NCBI GenBank assembly: GCA_016648135.1
Contig: JADDOH010023651.1
Location: forward strand, 30,739 to 94,738
DNA length: 64,000 bases
Reading direction: 5' to 3'
Origin: Agrypnia vestita
Taxonomy: Eukaryota > Arthropoda > Insecta > Trichoptera > Phryganeidae
The notes beneath the pieces were generated by a model that saw only the letters and a list, made by a program, of their open reading frames with translations, had not been told where the DNA came from and did not search any database. A program made the position numbers and the translations under genes. Every line of letters starts with the position of its first letter. Position 1 is the stretch's first letter. This document shows positions 12,801-25,082 of this stretch, one piece after another.

Positions 12801-15800
12801 CGATGATGAAGGGGCGGTGACGCACGCCATGTACTTTGTGAATGACGGGGTTTACGGTTCCTTCAACTGTGTCCTGTACGATCATCAATTGGTCTCCTGT
12901 ACACCACTCAAGGTAAAAATATAATAAACCCCCATTATACAATAATCATAAACTTTATTATATCCGTTATTATTTATTTTTTTACAAAACATGGCACTAT
13001 TTTAATTATATCCGCTACCCAAAAACTAGAGCATAATACAACAAATTGTTCATAGTAATTTGGAAAGGATAGGTTTTTTTTCTGAGTCATGATTATAGCT
13101 AGTCGATCGGACCACTTGGTCTTGATAAATCATTGAAAGCATTGCTCCTTTCATTAGGCTCTGTACAGTGGAATGCAGACTGTATTATTCACTAGGTATT
13201 TCTTAGTACAGGTCAATAAATCACCCTCGAGTTATTTCAATTTTTTTAAATTAATAAAACTCCCATCTGCTCTGAGCTTAGGAAGGTCTAATTTAGGATG
13301 GAGCAAGGTGTCACATGTCTGCTGTAGTGATCCAAACTTGGAAAGAAATAGCGCAAAACAGAATAATGGAGGAAAACTCTTGAAGAGGCCATATTCCACC
13401 AGGGGTTGTAAACTTTTCTGTAAATTTCTTCTATTGTTTAATTTTGGATGAAAAAATTTTTGTTCAATATTTGAGAACTCAACATCAATTTACATTGAAA
13501 ATAATCATATAAAAATTGAAGGAGCGTGTAGCATGTACGCGCGGTAGAAGTTATACTTTTTTGATGTGATTGTGATAAAGACATTTATCTCTTATTTTAG
13601 CTATCTTCGCAGCATCGGAGAAATGAAGCGAAGAATCAAAAAATGTGTGCGTTATCAAAAAAAATCCAAAAAAGTGCCTACTAGGGATGGGCGTTGAATG
13701 GACGGACTAGTTGAAATCAACCGTTGACGTTGCATCGACGCGTCGACGGTTTACGTTTATCGCATGGACTAGTTGAATTCATAGACGGTGGACGGCGGAC
13801 GATTCGAGATTCAACGTAATGCAAAGCAACGAGCGAGAGCAAGACAAAACGTCTCCGTTTATTTCTCTCTCATCTCTCGCTGTCGACTTGTAGACGCCAT
13901 AGACGTCATAGACGGCTCGACGGGTAATTTCATTTCAACTCCAAAATACACGATCATAGAGTGCAGATCTGTGTACACGAACTATGACAGAGATTTGAAA
14001 TTTGAATGTATGCGTAGGGAGAGATAGGCTTTAATAAGCTATTATCTATTAATTTTTACTTGATTTTTTGCAATGTGCACGTGCGACGTTTCGGTGAATT
14101 CCCAATTTTACGCTGTATAAAATAAAACAATTCTGTTTAATTATTTTATATTTTATTGAACTATTATTAATTAACAGGCCGGCTAGATATTTTTCTAAAA
14201 TCAATATTTTATTCGATCGATCACGACTTCTTAAATCTACCTGAAAAGGGATGGTAAAATTTAATTATTGTGTTATTTCGTTACTTTTCAACTTTAGCAT
14301 ATAAATGATGAACAAACTTGTAGGGAATAAAATTTTCTATACCTAACTATGGTCCTTATTCAGCAGTCCAACATTAATTATTATATATGTAATATAATCT
14401 TGAATTTAGGTTTAATTAATTTTTATTAAAAATTCCCTATTTTCAACCTTATAGATAAAAAAAAATCTATTATAATTTTGTTTACACCACTTTCTGTTGG
14501 TTTTTTACATGTTTCGGGAACAATGTTCCTTTTCTCAGATTGAGCCTTAAACTAAAGTTGACAAAGAATACATATATATTTATTTATTAATAATGTCACC
14601 ACAAAGTGAAAGCCTGACTTTGAAAGATGTATTCTTCAATAAATTTCTAGATAACATCTCAAATGTAAAGTATTTAAAAATTATTTATAAATTTATAGAT
14701 AATAAATAAATGTAAAGGTTTTTATCATCTTATTTAACTTGTATTGAAACGAATGAATTTTTCGTAATCGATTTGATTTAGTGTAGTGATAATCCAACGT
14801 TTTACAAAAAATGAGTCAGACATATTGAAAAAATTCAAACTTTGATGTCGCATATCTCCATAACTATTGATATTAGGTCATGATAGCTTTTGACTCATAA
14901 TCAAGGCAGGAATATAGTCCTGCGAGGTTATTAATGTTTTCCAAATAACCCTGTACACATGTAATGATGTGTACCTAATATATTTTTTTATACACACATT
15001 ATTGCTTTGTACTTTATATTTTTAATTTTTATACTCATATTTTAATGCTTATACCCGATACTTTCACTGCTTATGTATGTAGTTTATATTTATATTTTAC
15101 TGCTTACACCTGATATTGTTATGTATACCTACTTCTTTCTTTATTATATATAGAAAGAAGTATATAAAACAATATGTAAAAGCCTATAATGTGCGTAAAC
15201 AAATAAATAATAAAATATTTCTTTTTACATATAAGCACAAGTAGCGGTTTTACTTTCCCCGAAACTATATTCCTTCGAACTTCTTTGAATTTTAAAAATT
15301 AACGTAATAAAAATAGCCAACGGTTGAGCCGTCGAGCAGCGTCGCGTCGAACCGTAGACCATCGTCCCGATGTTTCGATAGAACGTCCGCGTAACGAAGT
15401 TATTACGACGAATTCAACTAGTTGATCGTCTCGTCGATGGACGGACGTGGACGGTCTCGTTTCGTCGACGGTAAATACGTCGACGACCTATCCCTAGTGC
15501 CTACGCACTTTCATGTTTTATCGATTTTCAGCTTAAAAGGATTCTGTTTCCAAAAGTTTTGAAACTGCACAACTTTAAAAGTCGATTGAATGCGTTTTTT
15601 GTTTTGAAAACGAATATCTGATATAATATATAATAATGTCGTTTTTGCAAAAACATCGTCAATAACATGAAATCCTAACACACACCTAAAAACGTAATTC
15701 AATAAACAGTTCTAATTTTCAATTCAGTAACCAATTCAAGATGGTAGACACCACATTATTTACTAACTCGTGAAAAATCACATAGGAGGCGTAAATTAAT

Positions 15801-17057
15801 GGTTCGCGTCTTGTAAGTCCTGCTCTTACAATGTGTAGTAAAATATATTTTTGACAGGCCAAGGAGAAGCTGTGGTGGCTATGTCGTTCAGTTTCCATCC
15901 GCGTGTCCGTGTTCGAGTTGTTCTCCATCGGTGTTATTTAATTTTTCAGCCGTGAATTTATATTACTGGAACACTAATTTCAAACGCATTATGTGGTATC
16001 GCATTTTTGCTACAAGCTGCTTCCTATCGCATGTTTATTCCCACTTCAATGCGTGTGCAATTTCCATTACAATAAAAATTTTACCCTAAGTGCACCAAAA
16101 GAAGATAACTTCAAAAATAGGTTTATGGCGAAACCACAATGATTGTGTAATGTTTCAGGGACACTCTGGCTCAGCGACAACTCCCAGCAGCGTGTGGGGC
16201 CCTACGTGCGACAGCATGGATCAGGTGCTGAGCGATGTGGCCCTTCCGCACTTGGAGGTGGGTGAATGGCTGGTGTTCCGGGACATGGGGGCGTACACAC
16301 TTCCCGTGGCGAGCCCCTTCAATGGTTTCCCGGTGCCTCGTGTCACCGCCTACGTCACCCGAGACCTGTGGTGAGTTATCATGCTCTTTAATATTATTTT
16401 CCTTAATGAAGTTTCACTATTATGAAATTTCAAATTAAAAAAATTTGTATAAAATCCAAATCAGAAAAATATCCACCGAGGTGTTTCTAAGAGAAATATA
16501 AAAAATCTATCGCCACTCCAGGTAATTTCTCTAGAATCTTGAAACCTACACTTTATTAAAAATAAATTTTTAAGAACAATTGTACCTTAGTTTTCCTTTA
16601 TATATAAATAAATATATAACTTTTAAAAATCAATATTCCTGTATTTGCTACCAAATGGACATTGCCGCTTTTGCTATTCATTCTCAATTTAGTATAAAGC
16701 AGCCATTTATAAATCCTTGGAGGTTGATTGATTAAAGTGGATATTGCTGTCTTTGCTTTTAGTGATTTAGAAACATGATTTTGGTAGAGATAGAGTAGCT
16801 GCCTATGAAATCTCGAATTCAGTACATTCTAAATTAGTAATCCTCGGTGACTGCATTCGGAACATTTTTTTAAAGCTTTATTTTTAATATAAGCTGACCA
16901 CTCTTATCTCTGCGTTGCCTGCAGGTGCGCCCTGAAGGAGTTGTCCCCCCTGACCGAGGAGCACTTCATCGGGGGCGTCGAGGGAGCATCCGGAGACTGC
17001 GGCTCTCCCTGCCCCGCCCCCATCACCCCGCAGTGCATCTTCGTCTCACTCATCTGA
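6868..17057 (+). CDS. Odc1: Ornithine decarboxylase (9 coding exons)
   Basis: PLP enzyme of the cytosol that decarboxylates ornithine to putrescine, the first step of polyamine synthesis. Exons: 6868-7048, 8789-8906, 10132-10263, 11094-11217, 11341-11514, 12198-12332, 12796-12912, 16159-16370, 16925-17057. Total 1,326 nt, 441 aa plus TGA, a normal family length. Visible motifs: PLP lysine in PHYAVKCN (K63), HVGSG (H192), GGGFPG (230-235), EPGRY (E267, R270), YDH (D317), the active-site cysteine in GPTCD (C344, D345) and GAY (Y373). All catalytic residues are present, which argues for an active enzyme and against an antizyme inhibitor. The start was chosen because AAAATGG gives the usual N-terminus and no earlier in-frame ATG fits. 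The C-terminal tail after residue ~410 is cysteine- and proline-rich; whether it is a degradation signal is unknown. Intron 7 (3.2 kb) holds a hAT element. Confidence 0.95.
7677..7850 (-). mobile_element. tRNA-derived SINE copy 1
   Basis: Read on the minus strand, the head is tRNA-like: TTAGTGTAGTGGTCATGACA resembles an A box and GGGTTCGAGCCC a B box, as in tRNA-Asp/Glu types. A non-tRNA body follows, shared with copies at about 22,960-23,125 and 31,874-32,048 (CTATTTTCAAACTAAGCTAA on the plus strand). It lies in ODC intron 1. A reversed fragment of the same tail (ACACGTATTCCATGTTCGC) is at about 7,310-7,328. Confidence 0.7.
10917..10969. repeat. Short inverted repeat in ODC intron 3
   Basis: ACAAACTTTATGTAAACC pairs with GGTTTATATAAAGTTTGT across a 14-nt loop. 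It could be a tiny MITE end or a chance palindrome. No function is assigned. Confidence 0.5.
12411..12729. mobile_element. pogo-like MITE copy 1
   Basis: The left end CAGTAGAACCTCATTAATTC and right end AATTAACGGGATTTTACTG are imperfect inverted repeats of the CAGT(A/G)(A/G)AACC..TTAATTCGAA type seen in pogo/Tigger-derived elements. It is non-coding and lies in ODC intron 6. Related copies are in the HADHB gene (33,720-34,545 and 37,428-40,716). The TA target duplication is not clear here but is clear at 37,426. Confidence 0.65.
13682..15496. mobile_element. hAT-type non-autonomous element, copy 1
   Basis: The ends are TAGGGATGGG and CCTATCCCTA. The 8-bp flanks are identical (GTGCCTAC at 13,674-13,681 and 15,497-15,504), the target duplication length of hAT transposons. 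The subterminal zones are packed with GTCGACG-type and CAACTAGT motifs. No transposase frame is visible. An inverted second copy is at 28,496-30,121; the two differ in the middle, where this copy carries half of a foldback MITE (about 14,712-14,955). It sits in ODC intron 7. Confidence 0.85.
14712..14955. mobile_element. Half of a TACAGGGTG foldback MITE
   Basis: This matches the right half of the element at 3,526-3,986 (AGGTTTTTATCATC, AAACTTTGATGTCGC, TTAGGTCATG blocks) and ends in CCCTGTA. The left arm is absent. The block is missing from the hAT copy at 28.5-30.1 kb, so it entered or was kept only in this copy. Confidence 0.6.
16519..16872. repeat. Unclassified dispersed repeat, copy 1
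   Basis: Shares many blocks in the same order with 44,188-44,612, for example TATTTGCTACCAAAT, AAAGTGGATATTGCTG and AATCTCGAATTCAGTACATT. No terminal repeat or coding frame is visible. One copy is in ODC intron 8 and the other in HADHB intron 8. Confidence 0.65.
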
Positions 17058-20000
17058 CGCCGCTCACGCCTCGCGTGTAAGCTGCGCCACCTCGTGCTCG
17101 CCTGCCTGCGACGGGATTGATTCCAAATCCAACCAGAACATGCACAGTCAAAAAACTTTATGCCAGGATATTATATAACCTCGGATGTTTTATAACAACT
17201 ATTTTATTAATTGCACTCGAAATTATGCCAACCTTTTTGAAACTGTCCAAATTAATTATAAACGGCCTCGCGTACAAGTGGATGAGTGCAACTAAAATAT
17301 TGCGTTAGCTGATTTCAGTAATCACTCATAATGCTAACAATATAGGGAAATGCCACCCGTTTCTCTCTCTGTGATATTAATTCCCATCATTGGCCTAATG
17401 TAAATCATCTTGTATTTGATGCCTTGTGATGTTTTATCTCATTACATTGGCTGTGATGAAACTTCGTTAGCGAGGATAATATTCTTGGTCACACGAATCA
17501 CATATTAATAATCCATTAGAAATATTATCAAGACTTATCATATAATTAAATATGTGAAACAGAAGCATCTATTGTTTCATACTGATCATCCAACTGACTG
17601 TGCTGTTCAGACTATATTCCCAAAGTCCTAATCTCTGTAAAGAGACGGTTTTCTTTCCCGGGATGAATTCATTTCATTCCATCGCTGGCAAAAATCTCAA
17701 TGGCGTGACTGCTTAAAACTCTAAGATGACTTGCAGATTCATTGTTTTACCTTTCGAATTATTTTAAAAACAAACTGATAGCGCTGTGACAAAATGCATT
17801 ATTTAAATATTTGACATGGCGATGATAACCTTTGTCGATTTCTGTATCAATTTTAATATCTCTGATTATATAATATTACTGAGATGACTTTTTTCTTCTT
17901 GTATCAAGCCTCCATAAAAATATAATTGCCCTCTAGATGCAGTGAAATTTTCTCTGATTTATGTCCTTATATATCTTGCAGCCTGGATAAACACTGCAAT
18001 TAATCCCAAAGCATTTTAGAATAAAATAACATTTTCTGAGAAATATAACGAACTGTCCTAATTAATCGAATAGGTCGAAAGGTAAAGAATCGTCAGTTAC
18101 TCTCTATAATTAATGCAAAATTGTTTACATTTGCTGTTTCTAATCTATGTACGTGAAACTATCTGACGTACTCTCCAAATGGCTCTACTGTTGATGACCG
18201 GCTTGAATCGGGTGTTCGATCATGTCTAATGGATTGGGTTGTTTCCCGGGTTACGGCTATCTTGACAACACAAAATACATCACATACTTAGTAAACAAAA
18301 GTCTAATAGACACATTTAAAATTATATTTAAAATTGATACAATACAAATGTCAGACTGGCATATCTGTGCCTCATCTATCAAATTAATTGACATCACGAC
18401 GAAGCGTACAAATAGGTTCAGTTTTGTGTGTACTCTACAGAATTTTTTCATATTATCATTCCAAGTATCTAGACCCGGGATTCAAAATTAAGCATTTATG
18501 AATTTTTAAATTGACAAATTCAGTTTCTTTACTGCCTTCATTTTTTTTTGTATACAGCTACAGTTTCACACTTACGAATAACATGAAAATCGGCTATCAT
18601 TCATAAGAGCATCTTAGACATACTGTAGTGTTCAGAATTGTGGCTGTGAATTTTAAATTCAAATGATTTTTTAAATACTTTATTTTTTGCTTATTTTATT
18701 AATTTCATTTGTTGTATTATTTTCATACATAATTTTTTTTTAAATGAAACCAAACACAATGGATACTAGATGTTCAGTTTATATGATTTTTTAATAAAAT
18801 ATCAATACTTATTTAAATGTAATGCACTGTTTGGTGTCTTCTATTTCACTTGTTGCAGTTGTTTAATTTTGTATACCAATATTTTTCCATTATAATTTAA
18901 ATTCAGTGACGGGGAATGTTTGACGTCAGCTTCTGCGTTAAATTAGACGTATACCTGAATTCACTCTTGGCTTATATTAAAACGCTTAGATACAAAAATT
19001 TCAAGACAGAATAATTCTCCGATGGTATTTGGTTTTTTAATTCACTCTAATAAATCTTGATAATTTTTAATATAAACATTAATATGTGTTTAGCAACTGT
19101 TGTGCACAATTTGCTATTGTAACAAAAACTTGAGGTTTTTTCCTTTTTCAATTCTTGTATGTAGCTTTTTCCAAAATTATTATGAATATTAATGTCAGTC
19201 TTAGAATTCTCAGTGTAATGACGGATCAATCTGTCATATTAATGTATTACACGCGATAAATGTCAAAAATTGTATCAATGTAATAGCTGTTTAGCTTGTG
19301 CAGCCAGCGCGCCCCGCAACTGGCAACGCACCTTGCCGCACGGGACTATCTCAACAATTTAAAATGATGGAAGAATAAAACTTAACACTGTACTTATTCC
19401 AGCATTTTTGCTGCTTATTACATAGAGAACCTATAATCTACACAGTCCGGGAGTTCAATTTATTTAAATGTGCATGTGTTTGAGGTTTGTACTTAACCAG
19501 TCACAGGCTATAAACAATCATTTACACCCTTGATTAGTTTAACATCATAGGAAAATCTGTCACACGTTAACATGGAGAACTCTATCTACTTACTTAATGA
19601 CAATGTACTGAATTACAAACTCGCAAAAATCTTCCGGGTATTTTCTTCATTTTGATAACGATGTGTCCCATACGTGCAAGGTGCGATGCCAACCGTCCGT
19701 GGAGGTAAGGAGGCAGCCATTCTGACCGAGTGGGGGTTGCGATGCATTTACTGTGTCGCGGTCCAATTTTAGGTTAAGTTTTCTTAGTGTTAGCTGGTTG
19801 CATGTCAAAAAATTATATATATTATATTGAAATAAATTTATTGATGCAAAAAAGTTTTATTATTTCATGTATTCCTGGAATTAATTCATTTTCAGCTTGC
19901 CGATTTACTTTTTTTCAGCCTTCAGTTTGTTTTACAACAATGAGTACCTACAATATGCCGGAAGTGCGTGATAAATGAATCTGAAGTGATTTTCACAAAA

Positions 20001-20267
20001 TTGGTTAAAATTAGTAATTATGTCTGACTGGAAATGTTATAAACATACTGTAAATGATTTTTTAATTATTCATATGCCCTGCCTCTGTAAAAATATTTTG
20101 AAATGGAAATGCACACATATATTTGAAATGAGGCATATTTGGCTGGGTTTAGATTGCCTTTGGGAAGCTAGAGTAAAGTAGTGGGCAACAAATGGAGGAG
20201 AAGTGCGATCCTCGGGAAAGGCTATTAGAAAGAAAGATACATTAGAGCACTAGTAAAGGTATTTTAA
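17058..20267. other. ODC 3' UTR and intergenic DNA
   Basis: No coding exon recognised. Several AATAAA hexamers could end the ODC transcript (for example near 19,373); none stands out. A short GC-rich block lies at 19,300-19,345. The rest is AT-rich. Confidence 0.4.
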
Positions 20268-20452
20268 CCGGTTACATGATAATCGTTATGCGAGATCTGT
20301 ATCTGGTTGTATTGATCAGTAACTGATGTTTAGCAATTCAATGGGCAACCACCAGTACGAAATGACAGTTGTATCTGAGTTACCAATCGTCAATACAATC
20401 AGACACGCATCTCAAATAACAGAACCATGAGTAACCAGTAAAAATTGCGATT
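20268..20452. mobile_element. Short MITE-like inverted repeat
   Basis: The left arm, beginning ACCGGTTACATGATAATCG, is an imperfect reverse complement of the right arm, ending CATGAGTAACCAGT, over about 60 bp each. Related sequence (GGTAACTGAG, CAGTTACTTATCAGAT) occurs at 23,170-23,300. Non-coding. Confidence 0.55.
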
Positions 20453-21779
20453 TGACTATCGCTAAAGAGCACCTTAATCTATTTCTTGTAACTATTAAAA
20501 ATATTTGAAATAAAAAGTTACATTAACACAGTTTTACTTCTTGGAGAAATTGTCATTTTTGAGCATGTCTTCTCTTTCAAGAAAGGTAGTTTATAGAAGG
20601 TTTGAAATGAACATTATATAAATAAAAAACGCCAGCATTTAGAAAATTTACAATTATATTAACTGGAACTATACGTTATCGTGGTTCCAAAGCGCTAACC
20701 CAGATCGCTCACCACTAATTCTACATTATCTGTTGATGAAAAATGCTGATCCACCAAAGAGAAACCAGAAGTTATTAATTATATTTTTTATATGAAATTA
20801 GCGTCCCTACTTTCTCGTAGGACCCTATAATGTGTTTCCAAAAAACTGTCCGTAAAATCTAACCCAAAATTTTCGTTATAATTTCGCCACACCACCTGAC
20901 TCTTTAAATATTATGTCATGGTAACACTTCGTTTATGTGTCATTTTCTTGTGTTTTCTTGTTCTGTAGTCGTTGTCCCTATTTCGAAACTTACAATTTAT
21001 CTGAATTTTTACCGGGAATGGTAAGTAAAATCAAGACATTTGATAAAATATCTGCTCTTTAGAATAATTTTTTCTGATATTTGGAATGATTAAATTAAAT
21101 AAACAGTTTTTAACGATGCCTGTCAAAGTTAACGGGGTTACCAGGTAAGCGTGAAAAATATAGAAACATGAAAATCAGGGGCGCATTGCAGAATTTATTT
21201 CTTGACAAAACTTAATCCATTAAACAAAAGAAAATCAAAGAGGTCTGTAAACAAGTTACTTATTCGAATGCAACCAACGGCCGTATTTTATTTTATCATT
21301 CAATTAATCGGAGTAAATTTAAATATCTCTTAATTCTCTCCAATACAAGTCATAGTGTTGGTTTAATTTTTAATTGTCTTCAAATATGATGCCTATAATT
21401 TGTCTATTTTCTAAATAAAATAGATAGGTTGTTATCTATTTATAAAAATAATCAAAAGCTAAGTAGGCATTCGTAAGCAATCAAATTATGGACAGTGAAA
21501 TAGATAAAATTGTTATCATTTTACTTATCAGGTTTTCAGCAGTTCTACATAAAATTTGTAGTTGAGACTGTTTTTAGTGGGGAAATGCGCAGAAGACAAA
21601 ATTTCCAACGTTGATGGAATGGTACATGCGCAAACTTCCCCCCACTACGTCGAAAAATTTCAAGATGTTTGCCGGCTACTGTACCGAAAACAATAAAGAA
21701 AATAATGAAGATATTATTATAAGGCCAACTTGAACAATGCTGCTATCAATGTATAACTAACGCCATAATTAGGTATCTC
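20453..21779. other. No recognisable feature
   Basis: AT-rich intergenic DNA. No gene, RNA or clear repeat was identified. Confidence 0.45.
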
Positions 21780-22635
21780 ATAGCTAGTAGCAGAAACTTC
21801 ACAAATGGATTCCTGCCTTGATAATGAGTCAAAAGTGTTCAAGTAACCATGATCTAATGTCAATAGTTATGGAGATATTCAATATCAAAATATGCATTTT
21901 TTTCAATATTTCTACAATTTTTTTTATTATTTATTATTTCATTTATTTATTAATATATAAATATCTTTTTTTACAATATTGATAGTGAGAGTTTTTACAA
22001 GGTATTTCTCTTTCTTCGACATGAGTAATAACTCGTGAATAGAAGAGGAGTATCATTATATTTGATAATATGTAGCACATACTATGTACCTATATATAAG
22101 AAAAAAAACTAATACGCAATAATCACAATGAAATAATGTGAGAAGTAAAAATCAACTAATAATACGCATAAATCGTATAACAGTGCGCAATTATTATTTA
22201 AAAATGAATGTAGTAAAAAGAAAATAATGGAAAATTATAGCAAAGGAATACACAGTATGCTGTAAAGATAATATTAATATTAAATCTATCTGTTTTTAAA
22301 GAAATATTCTAATATTTTTTGCAAATAGTTAAGCTATCATTACAGTAACTTACATCGATTATGAAAAATTCATTCGCTTTAAATAAAATTATAAAAACCT
22401 TACAATAATTGAAAATAGATTTTTTATGGGTTTTTTATCATTTTATTCGAGTTGTATTGAAGTCGATGAATTTTTATGGTCGATATAAGTTACTATAATG
22501 ATAGTCCAACCTTTTACAAATTAAGTCAGAAACATTGAAAAAAAATGCAAACTTTGACATTGCATATCTTCATAACTATAATGATGGTTGCTTGAAAATT
22601 TTCGACCCAATATCGAGGCTACGAATACCCTGTGT
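21780..22635. mobile_element. Foldback MITE upstream of the zinc-finger gene
   Basis: The left arm (TAGCTAGTAGCAGAAACTTC, ATTCCTGCCTTGATAATGAG) and right arm (GCAAACTTTGACATTGCATA, CCCTGTGTAATA) are inverted relatives of the foldback family at 3,526-3,986 and around the BEL element. The 500-bp middle is a non-homologous AT-rich spacer. The right edge is about 85 bp before the zinc-finger start codon, so it may contribute to the promoter. Confidence 0.65.
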
Positions 22636-22719
22636 AATAAGTAAATGAAAATAAAGACGTGAGTTTTTTATTATGATCATATTTTTTATCAGTCCCACCG
22701 ATGAGAGGTTGTTGCAACC

Positions 22720-25082
22720 ATGCAAAGAGTGAGAGATGTCACGCCCCCCACCCTTGAAAACATCCCACAGCAGCCAGCAAGTACTCGGCATCAACTTTCT
22801 AAACACGAAGGCCAGGTATACATCCATTTAAAAATAAGATGTCAAACACGTTGTTATTTTTTCTGGTTTTGTCTTCTTATTATGTCGTGTTTTTACGACA
22901 CAAGAACATTCTTTATGTTGTTGTTTTATTTTGTTTGCAATGCACTTGTTTGCCAAATTGTAAAAAAAATCTTAAATGCATTTGGTCTTACTAATTATTT
23001 TCAAATTAAACTAAACGCTTGTGCTATGAAAATAGGACTAACTTGCTTGTCTGGTGTGAGATTCGAACCTGCGACCTTAGGATCACGAGGCGAAAGTCTT
23101 AACCGCAAGACCAACAAGCTACTTTTTTATTTATTCATTATTAATTATATTATTATTAATTAATTGTTTCGATGATTGGTAACTGAGATTCAACTATTGT
23201 CTAATAACGATGTTTGCCGTTGAATTGCGAAAAATCAGTTACTTATCAGATACGAATCTTAAATAACGGTTATTGTGCAACCCATTAAAATAACGGTTTT
23301 ACTATCACTACTGTGCAATAATAAAATCTTAGAAAAATCTTAAACTTGCGTAATAAATTATATTATTTAGATAGCTATTACGCAAGTTTTAAGATTTTTC
23401 TGTTTGTAATAATATCTCGAAAATAATGTATTTTTCTTTTTTGTCTCTAAAACTGACGATTTAATTTTGAAGTGTAGCAAATGAGAAATTATTTTTACAA
23501 CTACAATTACTGTAGAATATAGTGTGAAAATATTTAGAATAAAAAGGCCGAATAATTATATTTTTATCTTGAAACGTAGGCAAAGTATAAAACTCTGAAA
23601 ATAAATCTTTGAAATGAAAACTTGACCATTCTTCTATATAAATAGATAATAATATAATATTCTTTATATTATTTTCTGAAGTACTTATATGGTTTCTCTC
23701 ATTCGTACATATATGTGTTCTCCTCATTTTAATTTATCAATCAAATTTCCCAAAACCTTCAACTTTTTTCTTTAAATTGTGGTTGCGATAACAGGAATTC
23801 TGACAGCAATCTTTAATTTTGATTACAGGTTCTCGAAAATGATATCGAACCATTGAAAAAGAAAAAAAGTAAGTTGAAGAGAAACAAAACAGCAAAATCC
23901 AAAAAGAAAATAAATAAGAAAAGTAATATCCGCAATTTCGATTCACAAATTGATATTGATCATATCAGAGTAAAGTTACTTAAAAAAAGGACGTTGAATC
24001 AAATAATGAAACAAGGTAATTCGGAATTAAATATTTTAGATGAAAGCAATAATTATAATGACATTAAGCTAGAAAGCCCTATTAGAATTAAAACTGAATT
24101 TTCTGATCACGGAGAAGATGAAGAGATGTACAAACCTTATGTTTGTTCTATGTGTAATCATGTGTGCGAAAACAGTTGGCACTTGAAAACGCACGAAGCT
24201 ATCCACATGGGTGAGAAACTTTTCGGGTGTGATCTTTGTAGTTATAGATGTTCAGAGTTACGAAACTTAAAAAGACATCAGATCATCCATTCAAAGGTGA
24301 GAGCGTACGGTTGCGATACTTGCGCTTATACATGTTACAGAAGTTGTACATTAAAAAGGCACAAATTAATACATACTATGAGAACCTACGACTGTGGAGA
24401 TTGCGACTACACTTCCAAGACTGCAAAGGATCTCAAAATTCACAAGTTAAGTCATGTAGATAAGGAACCCTTAAAGTGTACAATCTGTCCCTATACCTCC
24501 GCGACAACAGCGGAAATACAAAGACACTTAAAAACACATACGGACGAGAGACCGTACGCTTGTAAGTTTTGCAGTTTTAAAAGTGGTCAAAAAAATAATC
24601 TGAAAAGGCATATGCTTAGGCACACAGGTGAAAAACCCTTTGCTTGCCACTTATGCGACTATACCTGTACGCAAGCGGTATCTTTAAAAACGCATCAACT
24701 CTCGCACATGAACGAAAAAATTTTCACTTGCGACAGCTGTGATTTTACGAGCAAGAAGTTAGCTGATGTGAGAAAACATAAACTGATCCACAGTGGTAAA
24801 GCCCCCATTTCTTGCGAACAGTGCGCCTTCACCTGTGTGAATCGAAGCGAACTAAGGCGACACCAAGTGATACACGTCGAAGGAAGACCAGTCAGTTGTA
24901 AGTTGTGTTCGTATACGTGTAAGCGCCAGTCTTACCTGAATAAACATATGTCAGTTCATTCGGAAACGAAACCTTACGCCTGTGAATTATGCGAATTCAC
25001 ATCCAGTCAGAGTCGATATCTAAGAAATCACATGTTGACGCACATGGATGCATTTAATATGCAAATTATTGACAATAGTTAA
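22720..25082 (+). CDS. C2H2 zinc-finger protein, 11 fingers (2 exons)
   Basis: Likely nuclear DNA-binding protein; target unknown. Exons 22720-22815 (32 codons) and 23829-25082 join in phase 0 (donor GGCCAG|GTATAC, acceptor GATTACAG|GTTCTC) to give 449 aa. The chosen ATG has an in-frame TGA 18 bp upstream. The N-terminal part is lysine-rich (KKKK, KSKKK), like a nuclear localisation signal, then acidic. Eleven consecutive CX2C-X12-HX3H fingers follow, from YVCSMC near residue 130 to the C-terminus, with linkers that are mostly non-canonical; only one is a perfect TGEKP. There is no ZAD, BTB or KRAB domain. Many insect C2H2 proteins have this form, so no orthologue is named. A polyadenylation signal AATAAA is at 25,374. 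A foldback element abuts the promoter. The first exon is an inference from splice phase. Confidence 0.8.
22960..23125 (-). mobile_element. tRNA-derived SINE copy 2
   Basis: Same family as 7,677-7,850. The plus strand shows CGCTTGTGCTATGAAAATAG then GATTCGAACC; on the minus strand the head begins AGCTTGTTGGTCTTGCGGTT, with the B-box-like GGTTCGAATC downstream. It lies in the zinc-finger gene's intron. Confidence 0.7.
23331..23401. repeat. Near-perfect 25-bp hairpin
   Basis: AGAAAAATCTTAAACTTGCG (continuing TAATA) pairs with its reverse complement ending at 23,401, around a ~21-nt AT loop. The 71-nt size and long stem resemble a pre-miRNA, but a tiny MITE is at least as likely. It lies in the zinc-finger gene's intron. 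Confidence 0.6.

Noticed and set aside
23853..23855. Zinc-finger gene starting inside exon 2
   Set aside because: That codon is TTG. The frame is open back to a splice acceptor at 23,828 and joins in phase to an ATG exon at 22,720.
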